64,000 bases of DNA, taken from assembly GCF_900636825.1 (NCBI RefSeq), contig NZ_LR134318.1, forward strand, positions 4,460,001 to 4,524,000. Direction: 5' to 3'. The DNA comes from Pseudomonas fluorescens (GTDB taxonomy: Bacteria; Pseudomonadota; Gammaproteobacteria; Pseudomonadales; Pseudomonadaceae). Under the pieces are notes generated by a model. The model was not told the DNA's origin. It saw only the letters and a program-made list of their open reading frames with translations, and made no database searches. Numbering within the stretch: position 1 is the stretch's first letter; every line of letters begins with the position of its first letter. The translations under genes and the position numbers were made by a program. Of this stretch, positions 51,508-61,049 are shown one piece after another.

Positions 51508-52194
51508 CTAGGGGTTAGCTGAGGACCACGACGCCACACGGATTTGCCGCTCCGTTTGCCTGCGTCGCTCAATTACTGCTTCAACGCCACGCTCCTCAAT
51601 TCCGCAGTACTGACGCAACCAATGAGCGAGCATTTCTTCATCGGGGCGGAAGTCATCCTTTCGGTCCTTGGTGTTTCGAATGTGCGAGTTCATTTGCGCA
51701 TCGAAACCGATGGCTGCACGCTCGCCATCGGGCAAGCAGCCCCACTCTGCCGCGCAGTCCTCGAAGAACCAGGCAATTTGTTCGATGTGCTTTTGTGCGC
51801 TGCGATGGCCACGGCGATAAAAACGATGCTGGCGGCTAACCTCGAAACGATCGGCCATCGTCCCCGCGTCGACCCATTGCATGAGGTCATGATTGATTGC
51901 ATCGCGGATCAAACCTTCGCGCCGCTCGTTAAACCACGCCACAAACCCTCCGGCGTCAGCCTTTTTGGCATCGGCCAGGATCAGGCAATAACGGATTTTG
52001 ACATGAATGGCCAACAGCACGTGTTTGCGCTGTACGGTGATCGCATGAACTAACCAGTGCTCTTCCGCGCCGTTCAGCTCATCGTCTTCTATAACCGATG
52101 ACGGCGGCTTGGTATCCACCGGCGTGATCGTTTTGCCTTTATGAACACGGCTGAAAAACTTACTGGCGGCTTCGGTGCAATTGAAGATCAACAT
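51508..52194 (-). CDS. DUF6933-type conserved protein
   Basis: 228 residues from MLIFNCTEAASKFFS at 52194. The start, with TITPVDTKPPSS and EEHWLVHAITVQRKHVLLAIHV, resembles the DUF6933 family of small unknown proteins. The C-terminal part (about 120-220) is helical and charged. No enzyme motif was seen. It faces leftward, away from the TauE gene by 77 bp. Confidence 0.6.
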   Translation of the reverse strand: MLIFNCTEAASKFFSRVHKGKTITPVDTKPPSSVIEDDELNGAEEHWLVHAITVQRKHVLLAIHVKIRYCLILADAKKADAGGFVAWFNERREGLIRDAINHDLMQWVDAGTMADRFEVSRQHRFYRRGHRSAQKHIEQIAWFFEDCAAEWGCLPDGERAAIGFDAQMNSHIRNTKDRKDDFRPDEEMLAHWLRQYCGIEERGVEAVIERRRQTERQIRVASWSSANP

Positions 52195-52271
52195 CCTGGT
52201 TCTCTGCTGAAGACTGGAGGGCAAAGCTCTGCCACCGATTCTGATTTTTTTCGCCTACGGCAATCAACGAT

Positions 52272-53087
52272 TCATTTGAGCGAAATGCTCAGCAGCACCA
52301 CGATCAGCAAACCGATATAGATCCAGGCATGCACCCGATCCGGTATTCGCCCAATCCACCGACCAGCCAATATGATCCCCAGCAACGAACCAGCCGTCAG
52401 CAGCGCAAACGCCAGCACATCGACATACCCGATATACCAAACGCCCAAATCAGACTCAGTGAAACCGGCCAGCGCGATGTACGTCAACGTCCCGGCCAAC
52501 GCCACCGGCACGCTGAGGGGATTGGCCATGGAGGTCGCTTGCGACATGCTCAGCCCGCAACGGCGCATCAGCGGCACGGTCATGACGCTTCCTCCTACGC
52601 CGAGAAACGTCGCGATGGCGCCGATGCCTACGCCGCCGGCGGATGTTTCCGTCGTGGTCAGTGGCCGTGGGAATGTGGTTTGGGACTGTGTAAGAAATCC
52701 TCGGCGCAGCAGGCAATCGAGGATGGTCACGCCCAGGTAGGCGATGAAGGCGTAGCGGATCACTTCGCCACTGACCCACATCGCAGCGATGGCGCCGACG
52801 ACCGCACCCACGCCGATGAACCCGCCCAATGGCCAGAGGTAGTCCCGGAGCAGATTGCCCGCGCGCTGGTGTTTGCGTGTGGCGATCAGGGCGTTGACGA
52901 TCATCACGCAGGTCGAGGTGGCCACGGCGATGTGCATGGCCGATTGTGCAATTGGGTCATCAGCTGCGTGGCTGGCGGTGAGCATGCGATAGAGCAGCGG
53001 CACGATGACGAAGCCGCCGCCGAAACCGAAAAGAACGGCGCTGATGCCGGTGAGGCAACCGAACAATGTAAGCAGGAGGTAGAACAT
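52272..53087 (-). CDS. TauE/SafE-family membrane permease
   Basis: 271 residues with about eight membrane helices and the two repeated glycine-rich motifs of the family (FGFGGGFVIVPLLY near 20-33, FLGVGGSVMTVPLMRRCG near 162-179). Members export or import small anions such as sulfite, sulfoacetate or taurine products. The substrate is not readable here. Confidence 0.85.
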   Translation of the reverse strand: MFYLLLTLFGCLTGISAVLFGFGGGFVIVPLLYRMLTASHAADDPIAQSAMHIAVATSTCVMIVNALIATRKHQRAGNLLRDYLWPLGGFIGVGAVVGAIAAMWVSGEVIRYAFIAYLGVTILDCLLRRGFLTQSQTTFPRPLTTTETSAGGVGIGAIATFLGVGGSVMTVPLMRRCGLSMSQATSMANPLSVPVALAGTLTYIALAGFTESDLGVWYIGYVDVLAFALLTAGSLLGIILAGRWIGRIPDRVHAWIYIGLLIVVLLSISLK

Positions 53088-53200
53088 AGTGGGCGTCCAG
53101 GATCGGGGAAGCCCAGGACATTAGAGCGTGATGCACTGGCCGGCCTCAGTAGTTGGGCCAATAATGTTCGCGTTTACGCCAATCGCTGGAACACGCCTGA

Positions 53201-53968
53201 ATGCGCAATATTTCGATCAATCAGCTCGATGACACGCCTCGCCCGGTCGTGGCCATCGGTACCGATTATTCCCACGGCCACCTACTCCCGTTTCATACGC
53301 ATCGCCGTGGGCAATTGCTCTACGGCGCCACAGGCGTGATGCAAGTCAGCACCCGGAATGGTAATTGGGTGGTGCCGCCGCAGCGCGCGGTGTGGATTCC
53401 ACCGGGCGTGGCCCACGAGGTATTGATGCTCGGGGTGAGCACGCGCAGTGTGTATATCGAACCGGGCGACGTGGATCTGGGGCCGGACTGCCAAGTGCTC
53501 AATGTGTCGCCGCTGCTGCGGCATTTGCTGATGGAAGCGGTGGACGTGCCATTGATGTACGACCAGGCCGGACGCGACGATGTGCTGATCAACTTGCTGT
53601 TACATGAACTGACACGCAGCGCGCCCCTTGCCCTACACACTCCCATGCCAGCCGAAGGAAAGCTCGTCAGTCTGTGTCAGACCTTTCTGAACATGCCCAA
53701 TGCCCACCAATCGCCGCAGGATTGGGCCGATCAGTTACACATAAGCTTGCGTACCTTTAACAGATTGTTTCGGCAGCAGACCGGGCTCAGCTTTCGTCAG
53801 TGGCGCCAGCAGGCGTGCGTCGTGCAGGCGTTGGCACGGTTGGCGGCGGGGGAAGCGGTGACGCGGATTGCGCTGGACTTCCGCTATGAAAGCCCGGCGG
53901 CGTTTTCGACGATGTTTCGGCGAGTACTGGGACAGGCGCCGTCCGTCTGGTTGGAAGCGGCGAAATAG
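53201..53968 (+). CDS. AraC-family regulator with a cupin domain
   Basis: 255 residues. An N-terminal cupin (HLLPFHTHRRGQLLYGATG near 28-46, in part) is followed by two C-terminal helix-turn-helices (SPQDWADQLHISLRTFNRLF and VTRIALDFRYESPAAFSTMFR). It is divergent from the TauE-type permease gene with 113 bp between the starts, so control of that gene is likely. Confidence 0.85.
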   Translation: MRNISINQLDDTPRPVVAIGTDYSHGHLLPFHTHRRGQLLYGATGVMQVSTRNGNWVVPPQRAVWIPPGVAHEVLMLGVSTRSVYIEPGDVDLGPDCQVLNVSPLLRHLLMEAVDVPLMYDQAGRDDVLINLLLHELTRSAPLALHTPMPAEGKLVSLCQTFLNMPNAHQSPQDWADQLHISLRTFNRLFRQQTGLSFRQWRQQACVVQALARLAAGEAVTRIALDFRYESPAAFSTMFRRVLGQAPSVWLEAAK

Positions 53969-54007
53969 GCAAAATCAAAAAATGCGTTTGATCCCGGCCG
54001 AAAACAA

Positions 54008-54023
54008 CTGTACAAAAACACAG
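54008..54023 (+). promoter_or_regulatory. LexA (SOS) box
   Basis: CTGTACAAAAACACAG is an exact CTGT-N8-ACAG match, the LexA operator form of gamma-proteobacteria, with a further T-A extension (ACTGT...ACAGTA). It lies 38 bp before the HTH gene at 54062. Confidence 0.65.
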
Positions 54024-54061
54024 TACATTTTGAATCAGCACTTTTGAGCCCGGAGCACACC

Positions 54062-54379
54062 ATGGCCTCTCTTGCGATGAACCACGTCCTCGAACGCATT
54101 GCCCTTTTCCAGTTCACCCCGACCCACTGCGTCCAGGCCCGCGCCATGCTGGGCTGGAGCGTTGAACAACTGTCGCGCGAGGCCGAGGTGGCGGTGGCAG
54201 ATATCCAGCGTTTCGAAGCGCAGCAGGACGTGGCGGACGCCGCGAGACTGGCACTGGCTTATCGGTTTGAAGCGCAGGGGTTGGTGTTTTTTCCGGGGTT
54301 TGCACCGGGCCGTAGTGGCAGGGCGCAGGGCATGGCGGGGGAATCGGTGGGCCGTGGGGATTTTGCGATGGCTGAGTAA
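54062..54379 (+). CDS. Small helix-turn-helix protein under a LexA box
   Basis: 105 residues from ATG 54062. An XRE-like helix-turn-helix lies at about 20-65 (ARAMLGWSVEQLSREAEVAVADIQRFE in part). The C-terminal 30 residues are glycine-rich. The operator before it suggests induction by DNA damage. The target genes are unknown. Confidence 0.7.
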   Translation: MASLAMNHVLERIALFQFTPTHCVQARAMLGWSVEQLSREAEVAVADIQRFEAQQDVADAARLALAYRFEAQGLVFFPGFAPGRSGRAQGMAGESVGRGDFAMAE

Positions 54380-54416
54380 GCTGGCGAGGGGGACGCCCCT
54401 CACCAACTGAACGGAT

Positions 54417-55472
54417 TCATGCGTTCTGTACCACCGCATCACTCTCCTCTTCAACCGCCATCCACCACGTACTCCCCCGTTGTGGATGCGCAATATTGAA
54501 CGCCTCACCCATTTGCGGGGTGGTAATCGCAATGCTGCGTTCCCATGCGAGGGCGAGGATGCGGTCGAAGGGTTCGTGCCATGCGTGCATCGCCAAGTCG
54601 AAGGTGCCGTTGTGGATAGGGAAGAGCCAGCGACCTTTGAGGTCGATGTGCGCTTGTAACGTCTCTTCCGGTTGCATGTGCACGTGTGGCCATTCGACGT
54701 TGTAGGCGCCGGTTTCCATCAGGGTCAGGTCGAACGGGCCGTATTGTTCCCCGATGCGTTTGAAGCCGTCGAAGTAACCGCTGTCGCCGCTGAAGAAGAT
54801 TCGTGTGTCGGCGTCGATCATCACCCATGACGCCCACAGCGTGCTGTTGCCGTCGAACAGACCGCGACCGGAGAAGTGCTGCGACGGTGTGGCGATGAAG
54901 CGGGTGCCGGCGATTTCAGTGCCCTGCCACCAGTCGTACTGACGCACTTTGCTGGCGTCGACGCCCCATTTGATCAGGATGTCGCCGACGCCGAGCGGGG
55001 TCAGGAAGTAGGTCGTTTTAGACGCGAGTTTAAGTACGGCTTCGTAGTCGAGATGGTCGTAATGATTGTGCGACAGAACCACCGCTTCGATCGGCGGCAA
55101 TTGATCAATGCTGATCGGCGGCTGATGGAAACGTTTCGGCCCAGCCCATTGCACCGGCGAGGCACGCTCGGCGAAGACCGGGTCGGTGATGAAGAATTTG
55201 TCGCGCATTTTCAGCAGGAGGGTCGAATGCCCGAGCCGATAAACGCTGTGATTGGGTGCAGCCAACAGATCTTCTCGGGTCAGCGGCTGCACGGGGATCG
55301 CGGCGGTCGGCCGGGTGTTCTGCGGTTTGTGGAAAATCATGTTCCACATGATCCGCAGCATTTTGCGCAGGCCTTCACGCTGCACCGGCGCGTGATTGCG
55401 GAACAGCCCTTGATCCTGTCGGGACGCTTCGGGTGTGGGAGTTTTATCCGCGAAAGAGACTGGATTGGCCAT
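54417..55472 (-). CDS. MBL-fold metal-dependent hydrolase (UlaG / NAPE-PLD-like)
   Basis: 351 residues from MANPVSFADK at 55472. The zinc motif is SHNHYDHLD (His135, His137, Asp139, His140), with FFSGDSGYF and IHNGTFDLAMHAW supplying later ligands. Related enzymes act on phospholipid- or lactone-type substrates; this one is not assigned. Convergent with the HTH gene. Confidence 0.85.
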   Translation of the reverse strand: MANPVSFADKTPTPEASRQDQGLFRNHAPVQREGLRKMLRIMWNMIFHKPQNTRPTAAIPVQPLTREDLLAAPNHSVYRLGHSTLLLKMRDKFFITDPVFAERASPVQWAGPKRFHQPPISIDQLPPIEAVVLSHNHYDHLDYEAVLKLASKTTYFLTPLGVGDILIKWGVDASKVRQYDWWQGTEIAGTRFIATPSQHFSGRGLFDGNSTLWASWVMIDADTRIFFSGDSGYFDGFKRIGEQYGPFDLTLMETGAYNVEWPHVHMQPEETLQAHIDLKGRWLFPIHNGTFDLAMHAWHEPFDRILALAWERSIAITTPQMGEAFNIAHPQRGSTWWMAVEEESDAVVQNA

Positions 55473-55682
55473 GACTGAACGACTCCGAAAAACCGTGTGC
55501 TGCACGGTATCTCACGGGAAATGAAAATGGCCAAGCTGCACGCACAGGCCGAACGCTTCGGTTGTAAGGTGCGAGGATTAACGCAACATTACACTGAGCG
55601 GTGTAGTTTCTAGGTTGCATCAAAGCCGACGCCAAGTAAACTGCCAAGTGTAATTTACTCCCCTGCCTGCCGAAGCCCGCTC

Positions 55683-56291
55683 ATGACCGCTCCACAACGT
55701 CTTACCGACCGAAAACGCGAAGCCATCATCCAGGCGGCGATCGCCGAATTCCGTGCTCACGGGTTCGAAATCACCAGCATGGACAAGATCGCCGCCTCCG
55801 CCGGTGTGTCGAAACGCACGGTGTACAACCATTTCCCCAGCAAAGAAGAGCTGTTCGCCGAGATCCTCAATCAGTTGTGGGCGCGGATCATCGCCGAGCC
55901 GTCGGTGACCTATAGCCGCGATCAACCGTTGAGCGACCAGCTTCGGCAGATATTGCAGGAGAAGGTGCAGATGATGGCCGACGAGAATTTTCTGACCCTG
56001 GCGCGAGTGGCGATTGCCGCGACCATACATTCTCCCGAGCGTGCGCAGAACATGATCGAGCGCATGGGCGAGCGCGAAGAAGGCCTCACCGTTTGGATTC
56101 GCGCCGCGCAGGCCGATGGTCGTCTGAAACCGGTGAATCCAGAGTTCGCCGCGCATCAAGTGCAAGGCTTGCTCAAGGCTTTTGCCTTCTGGCCGCAGAT
56201 GTCACTCGGGCGCGCAGCGCTTGATCCAGACACGCAGAACACGGTGGCTGAATCGGCGCTGGAGATGTTCTTGGCACGCTATCAGAGCTGA
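55683..56291 (+). CDS. TetR/AcrR-family regulator
   Basis: 202 residues. The N-terminal DNA-binding domain has ITSMDKIAASAGVSKRTVYNHFPSKEELF (in part), followed by a helical ligand domain with an AefR-like C-terminal part. It is divergent from the MBL-fold gene (211 bp between starts), which is its probable target. Confidence 0.9.
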   Translation: MTAPQRLTDRKREAIIQAAIAEFRAHGFEITSMDKIAASAGVSKRTVYNHFPSKEELFAEILNQLWARIIAEPSVTYSRDQPLSDQLRQILQEKVQMMADENFLTLARVAIAATIHSPERAQNMIERMGEREEGLTVWIRAAQADGRLKPVNPEFAAHQVQGLLKAFAFWPQMSLGRAALDPDTQNTVAESALEMFLARYQS

Positions 56292-56524
56292 TCAGCCAAA
56301 AGCTTGTGACTGTGTACAACTAATTTCGCAAAAAGTTATACAAACCCTCGAAAAATTCCTTCCTTGTACAACTTTATGAAGTTTTGTATAAGTAGCCAAC
56401 TGCCAGTAACGGAACGCTGGCATTGAGCAGCCATCACCGAATGCCGTCCGTGCATCTCGGTCTGCCGGCGCAGGAATAGGGACTGAATCCATCTGATTTC
56501 CCCCATTTTCCGAGTATCGCAAGC

Positions 56525-57844
56525 ATGTTTTTCAACCGCCACAAAGCCGCTCTCGACGACATGCAACGGGCCCTGACTGAGCAGTCGGCATTTTTAGAAG
56601 CCATCAATCGTTCGATGGCAGTCATCGAGTTCGATCTTAATGGCGTGGTGTTACGTGCCAATGACAATTTTCTCAAAACCATGGGCTATACCGAAGCCCA
56701 AGCGATCGGCCAGCCGCACCGGCACTTCTGCACACCCGAGTTCGGCCGTAGCGCCCAGTACAGTGAATTGTGGTCGCGCCTGAAAAACGGACAATTCCAG
56801 TCCGGCACCTTCGAACGGGTCAACAGCAACGGCCAGCCGATCTGGCTCGAAGCCAGCTACAACCCGATCAAGGATGCGACGGGGCGGGTGACTAAAGTCG
56901 TCAAGTACGCGATGGATGTCACCGCGAAAGTGCAGCAGGAGAACGAAGCGAACGCCAAGTTGCACGCGATTGACCGGGCGATGGCGGTGATCGAATTTGA
57001 TCTCGACGGCAATATTCTTAAGGCCAATCAGAATTTTCTGACGCGCATGGGATACACCCTCGCCGAGCTCAAGGGCAAACATCACCGTTTGTTCTGCACC
57101 GCGGAACAGGTCAACAGCAGCGCCTATCAGGACTTCTGGCGCCGCTTGAATCAGGGCGAGTTCTTCCATGGGCAATTCGAACGCGTGGACAAACGCGGGC
57201 AAACGGTGTGGCTGGAGGCCAATTACAACCCGGTCTACGACGCGTCCGGCCGCTTGTGCAAAGTGGTGAAATTCGCCTCGGACGTCACCGCCCGGGTCGA
57301 GCAACACGAACAGGATGCACGCAGCGCCAGCAATGCTTATCACATCTCGGTCGAGACGCGAAAAGTCGCCGAACAAGGTACGCAAGTGATCCAACAGGCC
57401 GCCAGCGAAATGCGCGAAATAGCCTACGACATCAGCCAGTCTTCAACCCTGATCGCGCAACTGGGCGACCGCTCCGAGCAGATCACGGCCATCGTCAACA
57501 CCATTCGTGCGATCGCCGATCAGACCAACCTGCTCGCCCTCAACGCCGCCATCGAAGCGGCGCGCGCCGGTGAACAGGGGCGCGGCTTTGCCGTGGTGGC
57601 CGACGAAGTGCGGCAATTGGCAGCGCGGACCAGCGGTTCCACTGCGGAGATTTCCAACATGATCGGCCTGATCCAGAGTGAAACCCGGCAAGCGATCAAA
57701 AGTATGGAAGGCACCCGCGAACGCGCGGCTGAAGGCGTGGAATTGGCAAACCAGGCCGGGACGGTGATTCTGCAGATTCGCGATGGTGCGAGTCAGGCGG
57801 TGGATGCGGTGAGCATGTTTGCCAATGAGCGAGCGCCGGGGTGA
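56525..57844 (+). CDS. bdlA: BdlA-like soluble chemoreceptor with two PAS domains
   Basis: 439 residues with no membrane segment. Two tandem PAS domains (about 25-135 and 147-257) share the pattern MAVIEFDLxGxxLxANxNFLxxMGYT. A methyl-accepting signalling domain follows (about 270-430) with NLLALNAAIEAARAGEQGRG at its tip. This is the layout of BdlA, which triggers biofilm dispersal in P. aeruginosa. Direct orthology is inferred from layout and length. An imperfect palindrome (TACAACTT / AAGTTTTGTA) lies near 56368-56395. Confidence 0.8.
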   Translation: MFFNRHKAALDDMQRALTEQSAFLEAINRSMAVIEFDLNGVVLRANDNFLKTMGYTEAQAIGQPHRHFCTPEFGRSAQYSELWSRLKNGQFQSGTFERVNSNGQPIWLEASYNPIKDATGRVTKVVKYAMDVTAKVQQENEANAKLHAIDRAMAVIEFDLDGNILKANQNFLTRMGYTLAELKGKHHRLFCTAEQVNSSAYQDFWRRLNQGEFFHGQFERVDKRGQTVWLEANYNPVYDASGRLCKVVKFASDVTARVEQHEQDARSASNAYHISVETRKVAEQGTQVIQQAASEMREIAYDISQSSTLIAQLGDRSEQITAIVNTIRAIADQTNLLALNAAIEAARAGEQGRGFAVVADEVRQLAARTSGSTAEISNMIGLIQSETRQAIKSMEGTRERAAEGVELANQAGTVILQIRDGASQAVDAVSMFANERAPG

Positions 57845-57902
57845 TCAGGACTGACAGCAGCCCGTGGTTGGATCGCAATTGCGGCTGGCGATGAATTGAG
57901 GT

Positions 57903-57935
57903 GTGGCCTTCGCGAGCAGGCTCGCTCCCACAGTG
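57903..57935. repeat. Single REP unit
   Basis: GGCCTTCGCGAGCAGG followed by CTCGCTCCCACAG, between bdlA and the amidotransferase-like gene. Confidence 0.75.
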
Positions 57936-58042
57936 GATTTGTGGGCGCTGCAGATTCAGTGTGATAGCAATCCCACTCGTGAAATGGCCGGGACAACTGA
58001 CGCTGTCCACCGCATACGCAATCAAAAGGAGCAAGGAACGCC

Positions 58043-58771
58043 ATGGACAATCGCAGCATTCGCATCGCGCTGATTGGCGATTACGATCCGCAAGTTACCG
58101 CGCATCAGGCTATTCCAGTGGCCATCGGCCTGGTCGCCGAAGACCTTGACCAGACGGTGCAGTTCGAATGGCTGGCCACCGATCAGATTCACGACGAAAC
58201 GACGTTGCTTGGCTTCGACGGTTTCTGGTGCGTGCCGGCCAGCCCTTACAAGAGTGAAGAAGGCGCATTGCGCGCAATTCGTTTTGCCCGCGAGGGGCAG
58301 CATCCTTTCCTCGGGACCTGTGGCGGTTTTCAACATGCGGTGCTGGAATTTTCCCGCAACGTGTTGGGCTGGGGTGATGCCGAGCACGGAGAAACTTCGC
58401 CGGAATCCAAACGCGCGGTGCTCACCCCGGTGACCTGTTCGCTGGTTGAAGCCATCGACGTCATTCACCTCCAGTCCGGCTCGTTGATCGCCAAAGCGTA
58501 CGAAAAATCTGAAATCGAAGAAGGCTATCGCTGCCGTTATGGCGTGAATCCGCAGTTCGAACAGCATTTGATGAGCGACCGGCTACAAGCGGTAGGCCAC
58601 GATTCAGCGCGGGATCTGCGCGCTATCGAACTGAACAGCCACCCGTTCTTCGTCGCCACGCTGTTCCAGCCGGAACGCGCCGCGCTAAAGGGCATAACTC
58701 CGCCGCTGGTTCGGGCCTTCGTGAAAGCAGCCGCCTTCGCGAGCAGGCTCACTCCCACAGCAGGTTTGTGA
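58043..58771 (+). CDS. Class I glutamine-amidotransferase-like protein (CTP synthase-related)
   Basis: 242 residues. The GATase fold begins RIALIGDYDP, with VPASPYKSEEGALRAIRFAR and a nucleophile elbow GTCGGFQHAVLE (Cys near 94), as in the glutaminase domain of CTP synthase. The last twelve residues (about FASRLTPTAGL) are encoded by REP sequence at 58733-58760, which also gives the stop, so the natural C-terminus has been replaced. Probably still folded. Confidence 0.8.
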   Translation: MDNRSIRIALIGDYDPQVTAHQAIPVAIGLVAEDLDQTVQFEWLATDQIHDETTLLGFDGFWCVPASPYKSEEGALRAIRFAREGQHPFLGTCGGFQHAVLEFSRNVLGWGDAEHGETSPESKRAVLTPVTCSLVEAIDVIHLQSGSLIAKAYEKSEIEEGYRCRYGVNPQFEQHLMSDRLQAVGHDSARDLRAIELNSHPFFVATLFQPERAALKGITPPLVRAFVKAAAFASRLTPTAGL

Positions 58772-58812
58772 ACGCAGAAATTCAGTGTGGGAGCCAGCCC
58801 TGCTGGCGATGA
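58733..58812. repeat. REP pair overlapping the end of the amidotransferase-like gene
   Basis: GCCTTCGCGAGCAGGCTCAC...CCCACAG lies inside the reading frame, and a second unit GTGTGGGAGCCAGCCCTGCT follows at 58786-58806. Confidence 0.75.
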
Positions 58813-58835
58813 CGGCGCCCAGCTACTTCAAAACC

Positions 58836-59162
58836 TCAACCGCGTACCAGACTCCGCACCGCAACAATCTCCGGCACTTCAACTTTGCTCATGTAAACGC
58901 GCAACGGTTCGGTGATGTTGATGCGGTCGTCAATGTGTTGATCGAGCAGCAACTGAATCAACTCGCGCGTGAGCGTCATGGTGGTTTCCGACGCCGGCGC
59001 CCAGACGAATTCACTGGCCGGGATAATGCCGTCGTCGGCGACATCCATGCCGAACGAGTCTTCGCTGAAGCGCACGATGTATTGGCCGGTCTTGCGGTTG
59101 AGGCCGACGAAGCCTTTGAGCTCGTCAGCGGCCTGGCAGATGAGTTGGGAGGTGATGCGCAT
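58836..59162 (-). CDS. Conserved Pseudomonas protein of unknown function
   Basis: 108 residues from MRITSQLICQAADEL at 59162, with GTGAGG upstream; the frame is open to 59234. Acidic, with FSEDSFGMDVADDGIIPASEFVW in the middle (in part) and no membrane segment. It seems to be a short conserved protein of the genus; no domain is recognised. Confidence 0.65.
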   Translation of the reverse strand: MRITSQLICQAADELKGFVGLNRKTGQYIVRFSEDSFGMDVADDGIIPASEFVWAPASETTMTLTRELIQLLLDQHIDDRINITEPLRVYMSKVEVPEIVAVRSLVRG

Positions 59163-59381
59163 GGTAAACCTCACGAAAATTGATCGACGGTTTACACGCA
59201 AGGCAACGCAGCGGCGTGCCCTCTGCCGGGGCATCTGCCGAGCGCAAGCCTACTGCAAACAGCGCCACAAAAGCGTGGGAAAAATCGCTTTTAATATATT
59301 TATGTCGGTCTGGCGATAGCACGTAATCGATTCAGTTGTTAAAAGAGAGGTCTTTGAAAAACCTGCGAAAGGATCTCGAAC

Positions 59382-60509
59382 ATGCCCGCCTCTTTCACCA
59401 AAAGCGCTATCGTCCTGAGTCTCCTGCTCGGCATCGGTCAAGCGCACGCCGCCAGTCACAGCGACCCGGAAGCCGTGGCTGCGGCGCACGGCATTCCGCA
59501 CCCGGCGGTGATCGCCCACCGTGGCGCGTCGTTCGATGCCCCGGAATCCACCGCCGCGGCCTACAAGCTGGCCCGCGACCTCGGCGCCGATTACCTCGAA
59601 ATGGATTTGCAGCGCAGCAAGGACGGCGTGCTGTTCGCCCTGCATGACGACAACCTGCAACGCACCACCGACGTTGCCAGCAAGTTCCCGGAGCGCAAGG
59701 ACAGCCCTGCCACCGCCTTCACCATGGCCGAACTGAAAACCCTCGATGCCGGCAGCTGGTTCAACACCAAATACCCGGATCGCGCGCGACCGTCCTACGT
59801 CGGTCTGAAAATCCTCACCCTTGATGAAGTCATCGACATCGCCCGGGCCAACCCGCAGCACAAGCCCGGCCTGTACATCGAGACCAAGGAGCCGCAGCTG
59901 TTTCCCGGCATCGAACATGACCTCAAGGAAAAATTGCAGGATCGTGGCTGGCTGAGTCCCGCCGGTTCGAAACTGGCCAAGAGTGCGCTGGGTGTCGGTC
60001 AGGGCAAAGGCAAAGTGATCCTGCAAACGTTCGATAAAAACAGCCTCGAACTGCTGGAAAAGGAAATGCCACAAGTGCCGAAGATTCTGCTGTTGTGGGT
60101 CGGCGAAGGCAGCATCGAGCCGAAATCCGGCGTGACGTTTGCCGCGTCCGGGGAGAAGGACAAAAACGTTTTCTATGGCAAGCAAGAGCCAAAGTCCGAC
60201 GCTGAATTCAAGCAATGGGTCGATTACGCCAAGGCCCAGGGCGCGATCGGCACCGGGCCTTCGGCAAAGCTGACCCATGGTGGTGACCAGAGCTATTCCG
60301 ATCTGGTGCAACCCTGGATGAACCAGTACACCCACGACCAAGGCATGCTGGTGCATGTTTATACCGTCGATGAGCCGGTGGATTACCAGAAAGTCATGGC
60401 AGCGGGTGTCGACGGCATCTTTACCAACCGCGCCAGTGAATTGCTGAAGTTCTATAAGCGTCCGGCGACTGGGAGTGTTGATGAGGTTTTGAAGAAGAAC
60501 GGTTTCTAA
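59382..60509 (+). CDS. glpQ: Periplasmic glycerophosphodiester phosphodiesterase
   Basis: 375 residues. A signal peptide (1-23, ending AHA) is followed by the GDPD TIM barrel: IAHRGAS (His46, Arg47), YLEMDLQ (Glu73, Asp75) and ALHDD (His88), the standard metal and catalytic residues. It releases glycerol 3-phosphate from lipid-derived diesters. AAAGGA precedes ATG 59382. Confidence 0.92.
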   Translation: MPASFTKSAIVLSLLLGIGQAHAASHSDPEAVAAAHGIPHPAVIAHRGASFDAPESTAAAYKLARDLGADYLEMDLQRSKDGVLFALHDDNLQRTTDVASKFPERKDSPATAFTMAELKTLDAGSWFNTKYPDRARPSYVGLKILTLDEVIDIARANPQHKPGLYIETKEPQLFPGIEHDLKEKLQDRGWLSPAGSKLAKSALGVGQGKGKVILQTFDKNSLELLEKEMPQVPKILLLWVGEGSIEPKSGVTFAASGEKDKNVFYGKQEPKSDAEFKQWVDYAKAQGAIGTGPSAKLTHGGDQSYSDLVQPWMNQYTHDQGMLVHVYTVDEPVDYQKVMAAGVDGIFTNRASELLKFYKRPATGSVDEVLKKNGF

Positions 60510-60520
60510 CTTGTTATCGA

Positions 60521-60555
60521 GTCGCCTGCTTCGCGAGCAGGCTTGCTCCCACAAG
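60521..60555. repeat. REP unit after the glycerophosphodiesterase gene
   Basis: GCCTGCTTCGCGAGCAGGC forms a tight hairpin and is followed by TTGCTCCCAC. Confidence 0.7.
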
Positions 60556-60651
60556 AGCCGTCAGATTTTAAGGGTGAGTTAAGTTGCGCTGGTTAATCTG
60601 AACCCACTTACACAGATCAACCACTTCTACGCATAACCAAGGAATGAACCG

Positions 60652-60957
60652 ATGAAAACTTTGACTGCCCTGTTTACTGCCGCTGCCCTGACCCTCACCG
60701 CTGGCCTGGCTCAGGCTGATGTTCGCATCGATCAGATCCCGCAACTGGTCAAGGACGGCAAGATCAAGTCGCTGGAGTCGATGAATGCCGAGGCACTGAA
60801 ACTGCACCCTGGCGCAACCATTACCGACACCGACCTGGATAACCACTTCAACGGTTATGAGTACGAAGTTGAACTGAAAACTGCTGATGGCAAAGAGTTC
60901 GACGTGGACTTTGATGCTACTACCGGCAAAGTGTTGAGCAACAAGCAAGACACCTGA
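60652..60957 (+). CDS. PepSY-domain exported protein
   Basis: 101 residues: signal peptide to about AQA (22), then a PepSY-like unit with ITDTDLDNHFNGYEYEVEL and EFDVDFDATTGKVLS. Such proteins are found in the periplasm and often modulate proteases or two-component sensors. It has its own terminator. Confidence 0.82.
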   Translation: MKTLTALFTAAALTLTAGLAQADVRIDQIPQLVKDGKIKSLESMNAEALKLHPGATITDTDLDNHFNGYEYEVELKTADGKEFDVDFDATTGKVLSNKQDT

Positions 60958-60970
60958 TAAATAGTTGTTA

Positions 60971-61006
60971 AATAAGCCGCACGATTGAAAAATCGTGCGG
61001 CTTATT
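60971..61006 (+). terminator. Terminator of the PepSY gene
   Basis: AATAAGCCGCACGATT and AATCGTGCGGCTTATT pair perfectly over 16 bp around GAAA. Confidence 0.75.
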
Positions 61007-61049
61007 CATGTCTGGTGTTTGGCTTTGTTGATGTGTTGTCAGTGAGATT

